Assembly (NCBI GenBank): GCA_015680685.1
Contig: MNCI01001062.1
Span: 71,607 to 135,606 of the forward strand
Length of the DNA stretch: 64,000 bases
Source: Gnetum montanum
Taxonomy: Eukaryota > Streptophyta > Gnetopsida > Gnetales > Gnetaceae
Direction of reading: 5' to 3'
Below are positions 1 to 11,845 of the stretch, one piece after another (position 1 is the first letter of the stretch; each line of letters begins with the position of its first letter). The notes under the pieces are model-generated. The model was given only the letters and a program-made list of their open reading frames with translations. It did not search any database and had not been told where the DNA came from. Made by a program: the position numbers and the translations under genes.

Positions 1-803
1 TGCTCTTTAAAATACTTTTCTATCTTAAAATAGATTAGTTATGGAAGGTTTGCTGGAAGTTTTCTACTTAGAGCAACACATGGTAGGGTGGAGAAGGCAG
101 TCACCTTACTAGGCCTCGCCATCAAATTGAGGTGATAGGCTGCTATCTTGAAGTATATGTGCTTCGTCTGTGTGAGCACACCAAACTCCTTACAGTCAAC
201 CCTGTAACACTACTAAGTCCACTCCTTTTTCACCTCTAGATCAACTTGCATAGATAATTTTGCTAGTTGTGTTCTAGAATTAGGCAACCCAAGAGCCTAC
301 ACGATGGCTTCAACCAAGTAGGACACCTAAATGTCCTTGATTTTCATAGTGGAATATGCCCTTCTATTATTCCAGAGAAGGTACGTCTGTCCCATGTACC
401 ACTTCCCATTGGAAGTGATTATTGGCCATATGGGAGAGGTTTGCAACCATGTCTTTACCTATGTTGGAGCATGCTCTAAGAATGGCCTGAAGTTCAGTTC
501 TTGAAGAACTAAGCATTGGACATCACGGTGCTTGATTGTGTCAAGGTAGGCTTGTGTTAGTGTGACTTCATCTCTCGATACAAGCCCTAGTGCCTTTCCT
601 AGCTACAATTGTTTTGTTGCAACCTCTTCCTCATGAATTTATCAAAAAAATTCCACTTCGAGCTCCTCCCAAAGAGGTCCTGTTGCATGGGTTTCTTCTA
701 CATATTTTTGGGCTTATTCTTGCTGACGCCTTCTAGCTCTAGGTCATTTCTCCCTTTGTTGAGATGGTCCTCCCTCCTGCGGTCATTTCGATCTTGGTGC
801 CAT
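1..803 (-). pseudogene. ORF3 N-terminal part of element A
   Basis: Third ORF of the family, downstream of pol, cut by the window edge. The ATG (803-801) directly follows a conserved AG splice acceptor. The N-terminus is basic and low-complexity (MAPRSK, then Arg/Gln/Gly-rich) with stops where CGA or CAA codons would have become TGA or TAA. Further on, the antisense of 267-479 aligns with the ORF3 copies in B (23584-23850) and E (41740-41950), including the region that in E reads LVEAIAQALGLPNTRTKLAK. No signal peptide or membrane segment is visible, so this is unlikely to be an envelope gene. Function unknown. Confidence 0.72.
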
Positions 804-1122
804 CTGTAATCACAACATGACCATGGGTTAGCAATTATTGTGTAACATGAAACAATTGGGATATATTATCTCATTAGAAAAGTTACACCTGGCTAAGTTG
901 TGATTATGGCTAATTTGATCAATTTTAATTATTAATGTATTTGTATTTTAATGTTAATAAGTGATTATGGTCATACCAAAGGTTGTTGAAGGGGTCAAAG
1001 TCTCAAAAATTGATGGTTTAATATCATTGTATTCATTAATCCTTTGGGGGAGTTAGAAATTGTTTTTGAAAAATTCTCATTAGAAACGTTAAGGTTTGTA
1101 GCCCCCACAACTAAGAGCCTAC
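804..1122 (-). other. Predicted intron before ORF3, element A
   Basis: Donor CCAGAG|GTAGGC at 1122 and acceptor GTGATTACAG|ATG at 804, leaving 319 bases. The same pair occurs at the equivalent place in B and E, and in eroded form in F. The acceptor lies immediately before the ORF3 start codon in each copy. Splicing itself is an inference from conserved positions. Confidence 0.6.
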
Positions 1123-2778
1123 CTCTGGTAGCTACAAGATTGAAGAATGGAGTGATTTGGACAAACAGTTTGAAAGTTATGACTTTGGAAGGTTTTGGGC
1201 TTTGAAAAATGGCAAAAACTCCTCTCTTTTTGTGTAGAAAATGATAAAAATTTCAAAGTGTTTGGCAATATTTATATATTTTTTACAATGCATTGACAGG
1301 GTCAGCTGCATTAGCTAAGCCTAGTTGACGCAGTTAGTGATCACCTTTGACTTTGAAAAACTTTGAAAATACAAGGAGTTTTTGAGTGAAATGGATGTTC
1401 GATGAAAGCCCAAAAAGCCACGAATATGATGAAAATAGCCAAAGAGAGTGTTGGAGTTTATAAAATTCAAAAAAGGATAGGAGAATGAAGTTTTATGAAA
1501 TTTTAAGGAGCACAAAGTTGGATGCACAATGGGGCATGCAAAAGATATGATTGTAGTTATCTCTAAAGTAAAAAGCTAACTATCCAAACCAAGAGATATG
1601 CAAGTGGGTCCTCCCCATAGCAATCACATACCCTTTTTGCCCTTGCATAACCTTAACTAAGGAGTATGTGGGCCCCATAGTCGATTAATAGTTATGAAAA
1701 GTTAAGGACCAACCAAGAGGAATCTATCCAAGAATTCCAACACATCAAACTAAGACATTGAGCATAACATGGAAATTAGCTGTGAGGTGAGGTACGAGCA
1801 GCATAGATGAATGATGGAGAAGGTGGAATGGAATCCTAAATTGAGGTCATAAGAAGTACCTTGTGCATTTTGTGTTTAAAATGACCTGAGAAGATCCATT
1901 CTTAGTCCAGATCAAAACCAACTACTTTCAATGACTTCACATCGTCATTCTAAGATCAATCCATCCCCTCAAGACACAAGAGTGCTCCCACAAAACAACC
2001 ACTGTTCCATAAAGAGAAAAAGGAAACAAGAAGTGCAAGAGGGCCTTAGTTAGAGGGGACCTTCAGGAATGGGTAACATATATTTCTAGTTCCATAACCA
2101 GTGCTTATATTCCATTGATTTGTCTAAGGGATGTGCTTTGAATTCCCATCATGGTTTCTTGTTGTTTTTTTTTTCTGGGATGGGAACTGCACCATCCAAA
2201 GACTTTATTTAACTTCTTGTTATAGGTCAACACGGAATGGTAAGAAGTCCATGAAAACACTCATGTACTCAAGCAAAAAGAAGAGTACAAAGAGTATTAA
2301 GTCCCCTTGAAGTCACACCCTATGCAAACCTTTAAATCCTTCCTAATTCTAGAAACTACCAAGGTTACCAATTAATTGAAAGTTTATTTAATGAAAGGAA
2401 CCTCAAACTTCCAAAACAAGTAAAACAATAGTGTTTGTGGATGGTTGAATGATATGGAATCACTACCTATTCCATGAAAAATAAACCATGTCTTAGTCAT
2501 CAGACATTAGAGTTCAAAAATAAAAACCAGACATTAACAACCAAAACATTAAGTACAAACCACCATTAGTAAATAGTAACATTGGCACCATGTCCTACTA
2601 TAATAAAGCACTTTTATTAGCAAAAATAATGAAAATTCACAAAAAAATAAAGTAAAATATATAAGATAGTGTAAAATATTCAAGAAAGATACAACATACC
2701 AATGATGTTATAAAACAACAATGTATAAAATAAAAAAGTAAAAATATGAGGAGCCGTGTGTATGGTTAGCATGGATGG
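1123..2778 (-). other. Noncoding spacer between pol and ORF3, element A
   Basis: No reading frame. It holds blocks shared with the same spacer in B, C and E: at 2302-2318 (reverse complement GTGTGACTTCAAGGGGA) and at 2041-2080 (reverse complement contains CCTGAAGGTCCCCTCTAAC). The segment 1321-1527, open on the minus strand, has no counterpart as protein and is chance. Confidence 0.6.
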
Positions 2779-2790
2779 CCATCTCCCCCA
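2779..2790 (-). other. Internal polypurine tract, element A
   Basis: Reverse complement TGGGGGAGATGG, just downstream of the integrase end. Matching tracts sit at the same place in B, C and E, and resemble the terminal polypurine tract next to the 3' LTR. See findings. Confidence 0.5.
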
Positions 2791-2869
2791 TGATTGGGTT
2801 GAAGGAAGGAGATGTAGAATATAGAGCATGATTATCCATCTGATGAGGTAGTAGCTGCATTGGCTTGTC

Positions 2870-3900
2870 TTGGCTCCAAGAAAGGTTTCACTTATTGGAT
2901 GTTGATCAACTACTTTTTTTTTTGGCTCTCAAGTTTGTATATTAACATGGCCCTAGAGGAAAAGGTTTTGTTAATTATATAAGGTCCCTCCCACAATGTT
3001 TGGAACTTTGTTTTTTGGGGTATATGTGTGGGGTTCTAGTAGAGAACCTTATCTCTAGGTTGAAATTTTACTTTCCAAATTCTAAGGTCATGATGCTTTT
3101 TGTTGTATACCTTGTGTACTTAATTCAAAGATAGGGCCAATAATTAGTTTTTATCTAGCACATTCAGGTTAATCAATCTTTCTCTTTGTGCTAGGCTTAG
3201 GTCAAGGTTCAAGTTAAAGGTTGTTGAAAGTGTACAAAGCTCGGATTGGATTAGAAGTATTGGAATATTTGCTTATAGTTCTTGTTAGGATCTTTGTGAT
3301 TTCCCTATTAGTAACTTCTACTTGACTGTTGTCTTGGTGGTGATAGGGTGTTGTTAATTTATGTTCCACCCCTAAATGTTGCATCAACTTCCAAAAGGTA
3401 GCACCTATAAAATGGGTTCCATTGTTAGAGATCATTGCACATGGCACACCAAACCTGTTCACAATATGTTGTTATACAAATCAAGAAATAGTGCATGATG
3501 TACAATCAGTGATGGCTATTGCTTCTACCCATTTGGTGCAATAGTCAACTACTATGATGCTGTATGCCTTTCCATTGGACATGGATGTGATGGGACCCAT
3601 GAAGTCTATGCTCTATATGTCAAAGCACTCCAGTGGTTAAAACCACTATTGAGGACCTTCCATTTAAGCATTCATCCCACCATCTCATTGATAGTGTTCA
3701 TAGGATCAGACAAACTGGTGGGCATCCCTAAAGATTATAGACCAATAGTATCTTTCCATCAAGATTTTTATGGCCATGTGTCTCCCTGCATAGTGGCCTT
3801 AGCATGGGCCTTTGTGAGCATCTTGGAGAATGTGCATTAGGGACACACCAACAAACCAAGCCATCGATGCACACCTTGTAAAGGTGTTCGTTGATTTTTA
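2870..3900 (-). pseudogene. Integrase, element A
   Basis: Ty3/gypsy integrase, which joins cDNA to host DNA. The best open stretch is 3462-3214. Of the D-D-E triad, the first Asp is present (VDYCTKW near 3550), the second is changed (ISNNGTHF, D to N, near 3430), and the Glu is intact (SQVEVTNRE near 3330). A TTPYH motif precedes the Glu, as usual. The N-terminal zinc region (about 3880-3680) is frameshifted. Integration activity is not possible with this copy. Confidence 0.8.
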
Positions 3901-3925
3901 TGAAGTACTTAACCTAATGAAGAAA

Positions 3926-4470
3926 CTATTTTTTCTTCTTAAAGTCCAAATCTTGTGGCATCTCTTGAGTGAGAAGGTAAGTGAGGATGCCATCATACCA
4001 TTTTGATTTAGTGGGCACTTGGTCATTTATTGCTCTTGTAAAAAGGAGTTTACCTAGAAATTGATTAGAGAGTGGACTCTCCTCCTCTTTATTATTCCAT
4101 CTTAACCTAGAGAGATGGTCAGTGACCACATTCTTAGTTCCCTTTTGATCCATCATTGTGAGATCAAATTCCTGCAAGATCACAAACCACTATATGATAT
4201 GGGGACTCACCATTGGCTTATTCATTAAAAAGTAGATGACACTATTATCTATGTGCACAAAGACTTTATAGCCAAGCACATAGTACCTAAATGTTTCGAG
4301 AGCATACACCACTACCATTAGTTCTTTCTCAATTATGGTGTAATTCAATTGTGCACCCACAACGCTTCGGCTTGCATAGTGGATGTAATATGGATGTTTC
4401 TTATTGTCCAACTATGTAAGCATGGCTCCCAAGGCATAATTAGATGCATCTGTCATTATATAAAATGGTC
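3926..4470 (-). pseudogene. RNase H and connection region, element A
   Basis: Two open stretches (4411-4190 and 4183-3926) are separated by one stop. The first carries the retroelement RNase H signature ASRSVVGAQLNYTIIEKEL followed by an ALE-FRYY motif and FLMNKPMVS. The second carries DHLSRLRW and leads into the integrase N-terminus. RNase H would degrade the RNA strand of the RNA-DNA hybrid during reverse transcription. Confidence 0.8.
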
Positions 4471-4499
4471 TGGATCAATCTGGTTCTCGTAGAATTGGA

Positions 4500-5400
4500 G
4501 TTTCTATGAGTTTTTTCATTAGCTATTGGAATGCATGTTTTCACTCCTTGGTCTAGATGAATGGAGCATCTATTTTTGTAAGCTTGACCAATCGCTATGT
4601 GATCTTAGAGAAATTCTCTATAAACTACAGGTAGTAGCCAATGTGTTCAAGGAATGATTAGATATCTTTAACTATTTCTAGTTGATGTGTGATTCCTTGG
4701 ATGACCCTTATCTTTTCAAGGTCTCACAATCCTTACCTGAGTAATTTTTTCCCTCAGTACCATGCCTTCTTGGACCATTAAATGGATTTTTTGCCAATTG
4801 AACCTAAGATTTGTTTCAACACATCTTTTCAGTACTTTCTCAAGGTGATCTAGGGCTTGCTCAAATGTAGCCCTATAAGTAGAGAAGTCATTCATAAAGA
4901 CTTCTACCCTACTACCAATCTGCTATTAAAAGATACTAAGAACTAGGCATTGAAGTGTTGTAAGGGCATTACATAGATCAAACGACATCTTGCAATATGC
5001 ATAAGTCCCCCAAGGACTTGTGAATGTTGTTTTGGCTTGATCTTCTGGTGCAATCTAGATTTAGTTATAGCCACTATAACCATCCAAAAAGCTATAATAG
5101 CATTGTCCAGATATAGTGTCCAACACTTGGTCCACAAGTGACAATGGAAAATGATCTTTAAATGTTGCCATATTCAATAGCCTCAAGTCAATGTAGACCC
5201 ACCCCTTGCCACCTTTCTTTGGCACAAGTATGAGTGGACTAACCCACTTACTATTCACGATGGGATAGATGAACCCTTCCTTGAGGAGTTATTTTATTTC
5301 ATCTTTGATGATCTACTTTAACTTAGGGCTCAATCGCCTCTATGATTGCCTTCTTGGCTTCATGGCCGGGTTGGTGTAGATATGATGCTGGCATATCCTT
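4500..5400 (-). pseudogene. Reverse transcriptase, element A
   Basis: Gypsy RT fingers and palm. The open stretch 5258-5061 shows SPLILVPKKGG, then IDLRLLNMATFKDHFPL and YYSFLDGYSGYN, which hold the first catalytic Asp region. The YXDD box near 4890 reads FMND instead of an acidic pair: the first Asp is Asn. That change should abolish polymerase activity. Frameshifts separate this from the thumb region and RNase H. The same D to N change is in B and E but not in C. Confidence 0.8.
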
Positions 5401-5779
5401 GGATCAATTTTAGTCAATTCATGATATAACCAAGAAAAGGTTGTTGGCCATTTTTTGACCACCTTTAATAGCTTGTGTTTTTGTTTAGAGCAAGATTTGC
5501 ATTGATTATAATCGGCTTGACATTTTTAAAAAATGCATACTCCATGTTGGTTGGTAGATTTTTTAACTCTAGGGGGCTCTAGCTTGAAATTATCAAAGAT
5601 TTCCAACTTCTCCTAATAGGTATCATCAATTTCATCATCAGAGAGTTGATGATGAACTTGCTTAAGTTCATCCATGCCTTCAACATAGGCACATGTTAAG
5701 CTCTTAGAGGGTTCCATGCATAATGTGCTATTGTCAGAGTTAGCTGTTAGCCATTGGGTGCCTCTTATTTTGTGGTTGC

Positions 5780-5905
5780 TATGTACAGGCACCTTTGGAT
5801 ATTGGTTTCATGTGCATATTGATTGCATGTTTTAATAAATGTACTTTTAATGGACCAAATTTTCTACATGCAATTACACTTATTATCATTGTACACAATG
5901 CATGG
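5780..5905 (-). pseudogene. Six-cysteine linker between protease and RT, element A
   Basis: Translating the minus strand gives CIVYNDNKCNC, then TCNQYAHETNIQRCLY. Spacing is C-x7-C-x-C-x14-C-x2-(Y)-x8-C, with the fifth Cys changed to Tyr. The ungapped pattern recurs in C and E with all six Cys. I do not recognise this from described gypsy polyproteins. A small zinc-binding fold is a guess. Confidence 0.6.
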
Positions 5906-5919
5906 AACTCACTTCTTCT

Positions 5920-6380
5920 CAAGTCCTCCAAATTCATTCTCCTTGGAGATTTCCAAGGAGAGGTCCTTGATGCTTATTCATGCATCAATAGTGCTTAACC
6001 ATGCATGATCCATAATGAAAGGGAAGTTGCCTTTGTAGTTTTCTACCTTGATCACCAAAAAATAAGCAAGATAGGACTGCCCACAAACTATAGTAATAAT
6101 GTCCTCCACTAATCCCAAAGGGATAGTGGTTGATTTGTTTGTCAATTTCAAACAAACATTGCTCTTATTAAGAGGTGGTAGGTTCTAGGCCTTGTACATG
6201 TCATGAGAGATGAGATTGACACTAGAACCAAAATCAAGAAGAGACTTGCATGGCTTATGTCTAGTGATCTGTAAGTAAATAAGAGGACTTCATAGGTCAA
6301 ATCTCTTCATGGGAAGGTTTCCAACCTTGTTCCAATTGGAGAAAGCATGAGTTAACATTACAATGTAGATTTGAGATGGT
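5920..6380 (-). pseudogene. Aspartic protease, element A
   Basis: Retropepsin-like domain that would cleave Gag-Pol. Motif LLDFGSSVNLISHDMY near 6240 matches LLDSG-xx-VNLIS in B, with the active-site Ser changed to Phe. It is followed by IPLGLVEDI and IMDHAWLS, conserved in B and E. Confidence 0.7.
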
Positions 6381-6829
6381 GTTTTGTTTGAAGGATCCTT
6401 GAATGTGTTTGATGTAGAGGTTGAGGATGTTGGAGATACAAGGTGACTAGCTGTAGTAAGTTGTGAGGGTTTGGAAGGAATTTTGGACTGGAAACATAGT
6501 TGTTTCTTGAATCTATAGTCTTAACCACTTGGCTGAAAGGTCGATTGTAAATTTACAACCATCGTAGCATTTCGTTGTTGTGGCTATGGGGGAATTTTAC
6601 CTTACATAGATGGAGTAGGAAGTAACTGAGTTGAGGGTGAAGGGATGTGTGCAAATAGATGCAAAGGATGGTAAGGATATGGGGGTTTCCCTCAAGTATA
6701 TGGTGAATGACTTGGATGGTACTCTAGAGGATAATAGTGATGTTGGAATGAGGCATGGCTGGTAGAGCCATGTGAAGAAATGGGTTGTTGAACATAGTAC
6801 ATGTATGGATTTAGTTACCTGTAAGGGTA

Positions 6830-8820
6830 TTTCTGTCTAGGTAGTGGCATCCCCCACAACTGTGGTTGTTGCCACTACTAGTATTGCTCATACGGTTGTG
6901 GTGAAGCTCTAGTTGAATAGTAAGTTGGTTATTGCTGGTGGAATTTCCTTAGATTACCTTGAGGATAAGGCAATCATCTAGGTGCTTACCTCTATTCTAA
7001 TCAAGGATTCAGCGTGTACACCCCAAAATCTTGTAAGTGTGACACCATAGGGCAACATCCCTTAGGATGCTTATATTGACAAATGTCACACCGAACATCA
7101 TCATTGGAGTCTATCTCCACAACTTCTTTTACTACAACAGCTTTTCCCTTTCCTCTTTGGTAGGCATGTTCAGCATCTTTCCACCTCCTATGGTTGCGAT
7201 CACTATTATACTTTTTGGATTCTTCAAAAAACTTCATAACAATTTGGAATTTTTCATCCAAAGAGTCCTATAGTTTATCAACCTTTGTCAAAATATCATA
7301 AACATATTTTTGGATGGATAAGGTTTTTCTGCTCACCACCTCATCGAGTGGTGACTCCTCCTCATCATAGAATTGGACCTTCCTTTTCTTGATGGAAGGG
7401 TTCCTATTATATTCTTCTGCACTTTCCCTCTTTCACAAATAACCTTCTTCTTTTGCTATATGTTCAATTAGCCTTTTAATCTAATGAGCTCTTAGTTCAC
7501 ACGGTCTTCCTTGGGCATAAACCCCAAGAGTTATTTTGGGTTCTACTATGAGCCCATCTATGATGTGACAGAGTTTTTTCCTCTAATAATAACCATGGCT
7601 AGGGCATTGATGTAAGAAAGAATAATATCTATCTATGGTGGCATCTAAGGGTTCATGTGTTCCCTATTTCCAACCTTGGATTTTCCTTGTTAGATTAGAC
7701 ACTTTGGATTATGTTTGGTAGTCATTAAATAGTTCTAGCATGGTACTCTATCTGTGAATGGATTTTGGTTGCAAGGACTGATACTAGCTTTCTGCCTCTT
7801 TGATGAGTGTCTTGGGAAATAGCTTCAATTTCTACTAGTCATTTTCTATGTTTTGTAAGATGTAGGCATCGTAAAAGGCTTGTAGATTGTTTTGCATATT
7901 AGAGTTACATCCCCCCTCAAATCTTGGGATATTGTTCATGTTTAGGTTTTTGATTTGACTATCTCTCACATGTTTGATTGGAATTTTGACAACCTCTTTG
8001 ATATTTAACATAATTTAGGTTGCCAGTAAAGGCTCATCATCATCATTATTTCATTATCATAGATGATGTCCTTTGTTACCCCTTTGTTCATTGTGCACTT
8101 GGCAATCAATATTATTGTCCCACTATTTACCTCCATCATGATTATTCCTTCTGCACCATTTTTCAAAACTAGAAGAAGAGGAAGAAGAAGATGTCGATGA
8201 AGAGGACAAAGAGAGAGGAGGACTACCACCACCATGGTATCTGTCAACTCCCGTTTGGTTGTCATGATCACATTCATTAGGTTTCTTATCATCTTGATGC
8301 TTGTCTGAGCCCTTGCCTTGACTACCATCTTTACCTGAACCTAAATTATTGATAGTGGACCATAGATTCAGGGCCACATCCCCATCACCAGTAATGAGGG
8401 GTGGAGAATTTTTATGTTGAGAGCCCCCAAAGAGAGGATCCTTATTGTCATCTTGGTTCATTATGAACAAGGGATTGGTAAACCATTTTCCCTTCACAAA
8501 CTCATGTTGCTTCTCCTAATGTTGATCTCTTTGGCATTATGTTTCAGTGGGATGGTAGTCCTTGTAGTTATAATCATGCACAACATATTCCTCTTGAAGA
8601 TTGTGCATGCCTAACTTCTTAAGATTTTGAAGCAATATCACAAGCATAGATTGATCTGGAGGCATTACAATGTTGCCTTCCATGTCATGCCATCGTAATT
8701 ATTCATCTTGATGTAGGATGAAGGTGAAATTAGGCACATACTCATCTAGATGAGTATATACCACCTTTCATTCTTGAGGGACTAAAAATTTAGCATCTTC
8801 ACACCTGAGAGAAGAAGACA
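6830..8820 (-). pseudogene. gag, element A
   Basis: Capsid/nucleocapsid precursor. The ATG is at 8820 (MSSSLRCEDAKFLVPQ), about 90 bases past the PBS. The N-terminal part runs through 8497-8123 and ends in a poly-Ser tract near 8210-8160, shared with C and E. Retrotransposon-gag core: 8000-7300. The nucleocapsid end is in 7261-7001: a basic stretch, then CDICQYKHPKGCC (C-x2-C-x3-H-x3-C), then SHLQDFGVYTLNP. The 8005-8328 stretch is another frame of the same gene. Several stops and shifts. Confidence 0.8.
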
Positions 8821-8906
8821 TTTTGCAAAATAATTACATTAAGATTTGTCCAACAATGTTAATGATGCTCACTACTCCTAGATAGTGCATTTTTTAAATA
8901 AAAAGA

Positions 8907-8927
8907 GTTCCCTAGAAATGGTGCCAA
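8907..8927 (-). other. Primer binding site (tRNA-Asp type), element A
   Basis: Reverse complement TTGGCACCATTTCTAGGGA directly follows the LTR end. It is a mutated form of the TGGCGCCGTTGCCGGGG sequence complementary to the 3' end of plant tRNA-Asp. Confidence 0.7.
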
Positions 8928-9809
8928 TGATGAATGGCAAGATACCCCTATGCTCAACCATATGAATCAGAAAGCGTTCATGTGTGATTTGGTCAAATTC
9001 TATAGACTTTATAGTTTTTCAATGCACTCGTTCTCTAAGAAGTAAAGTAGGCATTGAGAACATTCATTGTCTTCCCAACTACACTTGTGAAGCTCAAGGG
9101 TATGGTTTAAGTGTAATTGAGACACATGATTTTCATCATTTTATATTTTATGATTTTGGTGCTTAAAATAAACAAGATAAAGAATAAATTAATTTAAAGT
9201 CTACTTTAATCTAATGGACTCACTATTGTTTAACTAGTCCTAACATAAGTGTCTAGTTCCACTTGTCATACACATCCTGAATACATATGACATTGTTGGG
9301 TTACCAAGCATTAAGCCCTACTGGGATTACCAATGTCATATGCATGCTTGAAGCAGTCATACTTATGTTTTTACTTAATTTCTATTTAGCTTATCTCACT
9401 TAATTACTTAATTAACTTAATTACTAAGGAGCATTAAATAAATAACTAAAAACATTAAATGTATGAATAAACATTTAAGTTATCCAAAATGCTACAAGGT
9501 TTATTAAGAAGGTCATCTTCATTGCCACACACGCTATTGTGCTTAGGTACAACAGTGTTTAAATAAAGATCTATTCACTCAATGGCTCTTACTGCGGGCA
9601 CTTGGGAAAATATTCTAGCTTTCAAATGTAAAAACTACAAGAGCTTCACTACAACTATGAAAAGATGATGCCGAAACATGGTGGGTTGGCATGTATTTAT
9701 AGGTAAGAATAGAACCTATGTCGATGGTGCCACGTCAACACATTAAATGATGCATCAACATGCCCTAGTCGACTAGTCCTCATCGATGTAGCCAATCCGT
9801 GATTCATCA
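8928..9809 (-). repeat. 5' LTR of element A
   Basis: 882 bases, reading TGATGAATC at the start (9809) and ending TTCATCA (8928). A TATA box lies at 9701-9694 (reverse complement TATAAATA). The R core near 9588-9541 (GATCTTTATTTAAACACTG, then TACCTAAGCACA) matches the LTRs of E, C and G. The boundary is set by the PBS on one side and B's gag on the other. The 3' LTR is off window, so age cannot be judged. Confidence 0.85.
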
Positions 9810-11640
9810 CTCATTATCAAACTCTGATAGGAGAAGCCATGATAGAGGTAGAGACAAGAATGGTTGAAACCATGATGGAGATGATAGGACTTGGGATGGA
9901 AGTCAACAAAGGAAGAAGCAAGAACATTGTCAAGAAAGCAGGCATAGCAGAATTCATCATTGAACGCATGGTCATCATAGGTGCCACTATGGACATTATG
10001 ATGATGATGAATCATTGTTGGCCACTAGGAACATGTTGAATGTTTCAAAAGTGGATGGAGTTCCTACTAGGCATCAGAAGGATAATAGAATTAAATGATT
10101 GGATATGATAATATTCCCAAGTTTGAGGGGGGATATAATGCAGATCCATAGCATCATCTATAAGTTTTCCATGATGCTTGTGCCTTACAAAACATTGAAA
10201 ATGACTAGCTAAACTTGAAATTATTCCTAAGGAAACTCATAATAGAAGTAGAAAGTTAGTATCGGTCCTTGGAATAGGAATCCATTCGCCAATGGAGTAC
10301 AATGTTAGAACTATTCAATGACAAATACCAAACTTACTCTTGAGTATCCAACTTGAGGAAACAAATCCAATGATGGAAGCATGAGTCTTTGGATGCAACC
10401 TTAGGTAGGTATCACTCTTTAATGCACCAACGCCCAAGCCATTGGTTCTCTTAATGAGAACAACTTCGCAATATCATAAATGGGCTCCAGAAAACAAGAG
10501 AAACTTTTGGGGTCTATGCCCAAGGGAGACTTTCTAAGATGAGAATCCATCAGATCCAAAGGCTAATAGAATAGGTGGTCAAGGAAGAAGGAGAGTTGAA
10601 GAAATGAGAGAATGTAGAGAAGTACAATAGAGATCCCTCCATTCGCAAAAGGGAGATACATTTTTTGTGATACAAATGAGGATGCACCACTAGATGAAGT
10701 GGTGCAAAGAAAGACCTTGCTGGTACAAAAATTAGTCTCTAAAATATTGGCTAAGGTAGATACAATGTGAGACTCCTTAGATGAGAAGCTTCAAACTACT
10801 TTGAAAGTTGTAGAGGAGAAGGTAGAGTAGGAATGTAGCAAAAGAGATAGAAGAAGAAGGAAAGATATAGATAAGGAACATCCACAACAAAAAGGTAAGG
10901 CTTTCATGGTCGATGAGGTTGCAGATTCTAAAACTAATGATGATGGATGTGATATCTACTAGTATGAACATTCCAAGGGATGTTATCCTATGATGTTGCA
11001 TCTACAAGAATCTAGGATGTATTCCTCAAATCCAAAATTTGCAAAAATGTAGTCACCCAGGAAATTGCCTTATCCTCAAGGCAATCCAAGGTAGCAGTTC
11101 CACCAAACATAGTACTATTCAAGTGGAGCACCACCTCAACTTTAGAAGTAATATCAGTAATTGCAAAACCCATAATTATGGGGAATGCCACCACCCAGAT
11201 AGTAGTACCCTTACTAGTAGTTGGATCCCTATGGATACTATGTCCTATAGCTTGTATCTCCTTATGGCTCTACAAGCCACAATCCCGTCAATTACCACCA
11301 CTACCCTCCAGAATATCATCAAACTGATACTCTGTGACCTAATTCCTCCTCTACTTATCCTCCTCCCTATCCATTAGCCAGCTCTACACCATCAAATACC
11401 ACTCCTTTGCCACATGTGCCACTTATGCAAGGAAAATTCCATTGTAGTCATAGTAAAGAAATGCCATGAGGGCTATCAACTTATAGCTGGATAGCCATTC
11501 ATGTGGTCCTAGACCTAAACCCTGAAAGAAGGCTTTCTTCAGAACCAATAATCCACCAAAAGCCTCATAGACACCTATAGCTACTAACCCTACATCCACC
11601 ACTTCTAAAATAATCATCAAGCCTCATTCAAACCAAATGT
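9810..11640 (+). pseudogene. gag (5' truncated by A), element B
   Basis: Picks up within the Ser-rich to basic transition of gag. Gag core: near 10090-10330, including FEGGYNADP and LELFNDKYQ equivalents shared with C and E. The nucleocapsid near 10940-11030 reads CDIY, stop, YEHSKGCYP: the short knuckle with its second Cys lost. Strings of Asn/Gln/Pro/Tyr follow. ORFs on both strands here are shadows. Confidence 0.75.
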
Positions 11641-11644
11641 CCTC

Positions 11645-11845
11645 TAATGTACATACTATTATGTTGATTCGTGTGGTTACTAATTAGATCAAGGCTCCTC
11701 ACCTCTCCAAGAAATGATCTGATTCTAAGAGTCCCCTCATCTACTTATAGATCACCAAGAATGATCTATGTAAGGCTCTATTGGACTCAGGTTGTGGAGT
11801 AAATTTAATCTCACAGAAAATATATAAGACTTGGAGCCTACCTTC
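11645..11845 (+). pseudogene. Protease N-terminal part, element B
   Basis: Contains CKALLDSGCGVNLISQKIY near 11765-11830. This is the only copy in the window with the DSG active-site triplet intact. The frame is cut by H1 at 11846 and resumes at 15037 (PPLKKCNIRLELANQ). Confidence 0.75.

Larger units (their letters stand above)
1..9809 (-). mobile_element. Element A: Ty3/gypsy retrotransposon, 3' end off window
   Basis: A minus-strand Athila/Tat-like gypsy element. Reading leftward from 9809 it has its 5' LTR (9809-8928), a tRNA-Asp-type PBS, gag, protease, cysteine linker, RT, RNase H, integrase, an internal polypurine tract, a noncoding spacer, a small intron and the start of ORF3, which runs off the left edge. 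It abuts B's gag at 9810, in the opposite orientation and with B's reading resuming mid-gene, so A was inserted into B; the rest of B's 5' end must lie left of the window. The right target-site copy should be CTCAT (9810-9814); the left copy is outside. Many stops and frameshifts: a dead copy. Confidence 0.88.
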